Of a stretch of DNA of 7,336 nt, positions 5,175 through 7,336 are shown in pieces. The stretch's first letter is position 1, and every line of letters starts with the position of its first letter. This DNA comes from Microcaldota archaeon. GTDB lineage: Archaea > Micrarchaeota > Micrarchaeia > Anstonellales > Bilamarchaeaceae. A program made the position numbers and the translations under genes. The notes beneath the pieces were generated by a model. It was not told the DNA's origin. It did not search any database and worked only from the letters and a program-made list of their open reading frames with translations. Location: assembly GCA_013331535.1 (NCBI GenBank), contig DUGF01000001.1:290-7625 (forward strand), in the 5' to 3' direction.

Positions 5175-5993
5175 TCAAAACAGCGAAAATAAATCCCGAA
5201 TAGAATCAATCACCGCATCTGGTTTCTCATTTTGCCTTAGCTTATTCAAATCTTCTTTTTTCGTAATTCCGCTTAGAACAAGAACCGAACGAACTCCTGC
5301 TTTCTTTGCAACTGCAATGTCACTATCAAGCCTGTCCCCGACCATGACTACTTCGTCCTTACCCACGCCCAGCTCTTTCAAAATCATATCAAGCACGTAT
5401 GTATTTGGTTTTCCAATAACTATTTTTGGTTTCCTTCCGCTTGCGAAAGAAAGAAATTCAACAAGAGCGCCTGCACCGGGAAGCAAACCATCCTCAACCG
5501 GAAAAGTCGCGTCGATATTAGTGGCAATGAAATCCGCACCGCGGATTATCGCACGGAATCCATTTGACATTTTTTCATAGGTCATCTTGGAATCCAGGCC
5601 AATCACAACAATGTCTGCTTTTTTCGCATCAACCACGGAAATGCCAGCGTCAATCAGCTCCTCGCCAACGCCATCTCCGCCGATATAAAATACATTCAAT
5701 TTTGATTTCGGATAATTGGCACAGATATATTTTGCAACAGCATAGGATGTCGGGAACATCTCCTTTTCATCTGCATCAATTCCCAGGATCTTCATTTTCT
5801 CAACCCTGCCTTTTCTTGAGCGCGTGCATGCATTGGTTAGATAGGCTATTTTTATCCCGCGTTTCTTTAGCTCGACGATTACCTTGTCCGCACCCGCAAT
5901 AAGCGTCCTGCCGCGATAGATGACGCCATCCATGTCAAGGATGACGGCTTTGATTTTTACGGAATCTCTGGATTTGAACCTGCTTGGGATCAT
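5175..5993 (-). CDS. HAD-superfamily (NagD/HAD-IIA-like) phosphatase
   Basis: A cytosolic Mg-dependent phosphatase of the NagD-like HAD subfamily, which includes p-nitrophenylphosphatase, phosphoglycolate and glycerol-phosphate phosphatases; the substrate here is unknown. Numbered from the ATG at 5993 (272 aa): motif I DMDGVIYRG (20-28, nucleophile D20 and acid D22), motif II LTNA (T53; many relatives have TNN), a type C2 cap between, the family block TNIDATFPVEDGLLPGAGALV (about 158-178), motif III lysine in GKPN (194-197) and motif IV GDRLDSDI (219-226). All catalytic residues are present and the length is typical. An in-frame ATG at 6005 is possible, but a TATA-like box at 6016-6023 predicts a start near 5993, making the ATG at 5993 leaderless. 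It is divergent from dph6 with interleaved promoters, which does not imply a shared pathway. Confidence 0.9.
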   Translation of the reverse strand: MIPSRFKSRDSVKIKAVILDMDGVIYRGRTLIAGADKVIVELKKRGIKIAYLTNACTRSRKGRVEKMKILGIDADEKEMFPTSYAVAKYICANYPKSKLNVFYIGGDGVGEELIDAGISVVDAKKADIVVIGLDSKMTYEKMSNGFRAIIRGADFIATNIDATFPVEDGLLPGAGALVEFLSFASGRKPKIVIGKPNTYVLDMILKELGVGKDEVVMVGDRLDSDIAVAKKAGVRSVLVLSGITKKEDLNKLRQNEKPDAVIDSIRDLFSLF

Positions 5994-5994
5994 G

Positions 5995-6002
5995 TTTAAA
6001 AT
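5995..6002 (+). promoter_or_regulatory. TATA-like box of dph6
   Basis: TTTAAAAT centred about 27 bp before the dph6 ATG at 6026, so a leaderless mRNA is predicted. The box directly abuts the preferred start of the opposite-strand HAD gene. Confidence 0.45.
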
Positions 6003-6015
6003 CATGAGCGGATAA

Positions 6016-6023
6016 AATATAAA
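6016..6023 (-). promoter_or_regulatory. TATA-like box of the HAD phosphatase gene
   Basis: Reads TTTATATT on the minus strand, centred about 26 bp before the ATG at 5993. It lies just upstream of the dph6 start codon, so the two divergent promoters interleave. Confidence 0.45.
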
Positions 6024-6025
6024 TC

Positions 6026-6667
6026 ATGACACTTCACGTTGCGTGCTTGTTTTCAGGCGGAAAGGATTCTTGTTATGCCGCAGGCTGGGCACTGTCACAA
6101 GGCTGGACGGTTACGCTGGTTACGATGAATCCTGAACCGTATTCAATGATGTTTCATCATCCGAACGTGCAGTGGACGAAATTACAGGCAGAGACAATGG
6201 GAGTTAAACAGATGACGGTGAGCACAAAACACGAGACCGAGTTGAACGACCTTGAGAACGCGCTACGGAAACTAAAAATTGAAGGCATTGTTACCGGCGC
6301 GGTTGCAAGCGTTTACCAGAAAGACCGCATTGAGGCAATTGGCAAAAGGCTCGGGGTTTCGGTTCACTCCCCGTTATGGCATTCGGACGAGAAAAAATTG
6401 AACGAACTGCTTGATACGATGGAAATTTACGTTATCGCAGTAGCGGCAGAAGGATTAGGAAAGGAGTTTTTAGGAAAGCCGCTACGAAAACTTGTTGACG
6501 CAAAGGTAAAAAACATTCACCCATTCCTCGAAGGCGGAGAAGGCGAAACGTTCGTAACAAATGCACCGTTCTTCAAAAAAAGGATTGAAATCAACGGATG
6601 GAAGATAAGCTGGGATGGCGTGAGAGGCGTGGCGGAGATTGAGGATGCGGGAATAGTTAAAAAGTAA
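6026..6667 (+). CDS. dph6: Dph6-type diphthine--ammonia ligase (ATP-PP-loop)
   Basis: Catalyses the last step of diphthamide synthesis: ATP-dependent amidation of diphthine on the conserved histidine of elongation factor 2, in the cytoplasm. Seen in 213 aa: the N-terminal PP-loop SGGKDS (10-15) that binds ATP, GAVASVYQKDR (91-101), PLW (116-118), and EGGEGETFV (169-177), a close variant of the Dph6 GEGGEYET signature. The length is typical of archaeal single-domain Dph6. The ATG at 6026 directly precedes the first beta strand (HVACLFSGGKDS) and fits a leaderless transcript from the TATA-like box at 5995-6002. The other diphthamide genes are not in the window. It is convergent with the reverse transcriptase gene, with only six bases between the two stop codons. 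Other PP-loop enzymes such as NH3-dependent synthetases lack the second motif. Confidence 0.93.
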   Translation: MTLHVACLFSGGKDSCYAAGWALSQGWTVTLVTMNPEPYSMMFHHPNVQWTKLQAETMGVKQMTVSTKHETELNDLENALRKLKIEGIVTGAVASVYQKDRIEAIGKRLGVSVHSPLWHSDEKKLNELLDTMEIYVIAVAAEGLGKEFLGKPLRKLVDAKVKNIHPFLEGGEGETFVTNAPFFKKRIEINGWKISWDGVRGVAEIEDAGIVKK

Positions 6668-6673
6668 CTCGGT

Positions 6674-7336
6674 TTATATTCTGAAAAATTCGTTGAACTT
6701 CGCAACAACCCGTTTTCTGAATTTGTACGTATTCGCAAATTCGGCATAGGCAAGCCAGCCCTCCAAACTTAGCACGGCTTCGGCTCTGCTCATTTCCCAT
6801 TTATCGTACTTCTCCCTGAATTTCTCCAAGCGTTTCCATATCCTCCTTGCATTGCTTTTCTTCAGTAGTCTATATTTTGAGAAGATTCTGAAACCAAGAA
6901 ACGTTATGCCGTGCTTCAAAGGGATTATTCCCGACTTTTCAGGGTGAAGCTTGATCTTCAAATTCTCATTCAGAAATAGGTCTATCTCCTGTTTCCATTT
7001 TTCTAGTACTCTTTTATCTTTGTGAAGGATTACAAAATCATCAACGTAACGGAGATAATACTCGGTTTTCAGCGTATATTTCACAAAATAATCAAGTTCA
7101 TTGAGATAAAGATTAGCGAAGAACTGTGAGGTTAAGTTCCCTAATGGCATTCCCTTTCCAGGAATTTCAGTTTTATGATTCTTCAAAATCGTTTCAATTA
7201 GCCACATTACCTTTTCGTCTTTGATTTTTCTTCGTATCAATTTCAGCAATATTTCATGATCAACGGTATCAAAATAATGTCGGATATCTGCTTTCAGTAC
7301 ATACCCAAAAATCCGTTCGCCCCCCCCCCCGTTTTC
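6674..7336 (-). CDS. Reverse transcriptase, DGR-type motif (5' end beyond window)
   Basis: RNA-directed DNA polymerase, 220 C-terminal residues visible. The frame stays open to the right edge; the TTG near 7249 is internal. Seen, numbered from the edge: motif A KADIRHYFDTVDHEIL with catalytic D17 (7286-7288), GKGMPLGNLTSQFFANLYLN (60-79), YVDD catalytic box (97-100, 7037-7048), HPEKSG, GITFLGF (143-149) and a thumb-like tail ending in GWLAYAEFANTYKFRKR. The LGNLTSQ at 7124-7144 fits [ILV]GxxxSQ, the feature that separates diversity-generating retroelement RTs from the QGxxxSP of group II intron and most other RTs. No maturase or HNH endonuclease domain follows. No template repeat, variable repeat or avd gene is visible, so membership in an active DGR is inference. 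Eleven G residues in a row (coding strand) encode a GGGG stretch just before motif A. Its stop lies six bases from the dph6 stop. Confidence 0.85.
   Translation of the reverse strand, partial: ENGGGGERIFGYVLKADIRHYFDTVDHEILLKLIRRKIKDEKVMWLIETILKNHKTEIPGKGMPLGNLTSQFFANLYLNELDYFVKYTLKTEYYLRYVDDFVILHKDKRVLEKWKQEIDLFLNENLKIKLHPEKSGIIPLKHGITFLGFRIFSKYRLLKKSNARRIWKRLEKFREKYDKWEMSRAEAVLSLEGWLAYAEFANTYKFRKRVVAKFNEFFRI
7320..7330. repeat. 11-base C/G homopolymer inside the reverse transcriptase gene
   Basis: Eleven C residues on the plus strand (G on the coding strand), six bases from the window edge, in otherwise A/T-rich DNA. They keep the RT frame open as written. Such a tract is prone to slippage in vivo and to error in sequencing or assembly, so its true length is uncertain. 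Confidence 0.8.

Noticed and set aside
5140..5580. A 146-codon open frame antisense to the HAD phosphatase gene
   Set aside because: Low-complexity Ser/Thr/Pro-rich translation with no motif, entirely opposed to a gene with all four HAD motifs except its first few codons.
6668..6673. Search for a DGR template or variable repeat near the RT
   Set aside because: Only six bases separate the RT and dph6 stops, dph6 is a conserved core enzyme rather than a variable target, and I saw no A-biased repeat pair in the window.

Overview
The window looks archaeal and most resembles a small-genome (DPANN-like) lineage; the exact phylum cannot be settled from this stretch. The reasons are a class I lysyl-tRNA synthetase, a Dph6-type diphthine-ammonia ligase (diphthamide on EF-2 occurs in archaea and eukaryotes, not bacteria), a fused tandem Lrp/AsnC regulator, and start regions with A/T-rich TATA-like boxes about 26 bp before the start codon (near-leaderless genes) or a GGTGAT Shine-Dalgarno. 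Genes are tightly packed, with several 4-base overlaps or gaps of a few bases.

Layout, left to right. (1) Positions 1-1536, plus strand: the C-terminal part of class I LysRS (5' end outside the window) followed by a TsaC/YrdC enzyme for tRNA t6A synthesis. (2) Positions 1533-2332, minus strand: a two-gene toxin-antitoxin module, with an RHH+UPF0175 antitoxin first, then a DUF3368-type PIN-domain toxin. The start codon of the second overlaps the stop of the first, and a perfect 8-bp-arm palindrome lies in the promoter. The toxin and tsaC meet head-on and share a TTAA that holds both stop codons. (3) Positions 2423-3554, minus strand: a radical SAM protein with an unusual CX17CX2C cluster loop and SPASM-like late cysteines, ending in three consecutive hairpins and a T7 run. 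(4) Positions 3665-4666, plus strand: a 333-residue double Lrp/AsnC regulator divergent from the radical SAM gene. (5) Positions 4661-5100: three imperfect 22-nt repeats spaced 31-32 nt apart, then a small zinc-ribbon protein. (6) Positions 5175-5993 (minus) and 6026-6667 (plus): a NagD-like HAD phosphatase and Dph6, divergent, with interleaved promoters. (7) Positions 6674-7336, minus strand: a reverse transcriptase running off the right edge. It has the LGNLTSQ motif typical of diversity-generating retroelement (DGR) RTs and an 11-base G tract in its coding strand at the window edge.

How the genes fit together. LysRS, TsaC and Dph6 all serve translation (charging, tRNA modification, EF-2 modification), but only the first two look co-transcribed. 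The toxin-antitoxin pair, the radical SAM/Lrp pair and the RT are accessory units set between these core genes. The best candidates for something undescribed are the archaeal DGR-type RT, whose template and variable repeats must lie outside the window if they exist; the radical SAM protein paired with the double Lrp regulator; and the phased repeat array before the zinc-ribbon gene.
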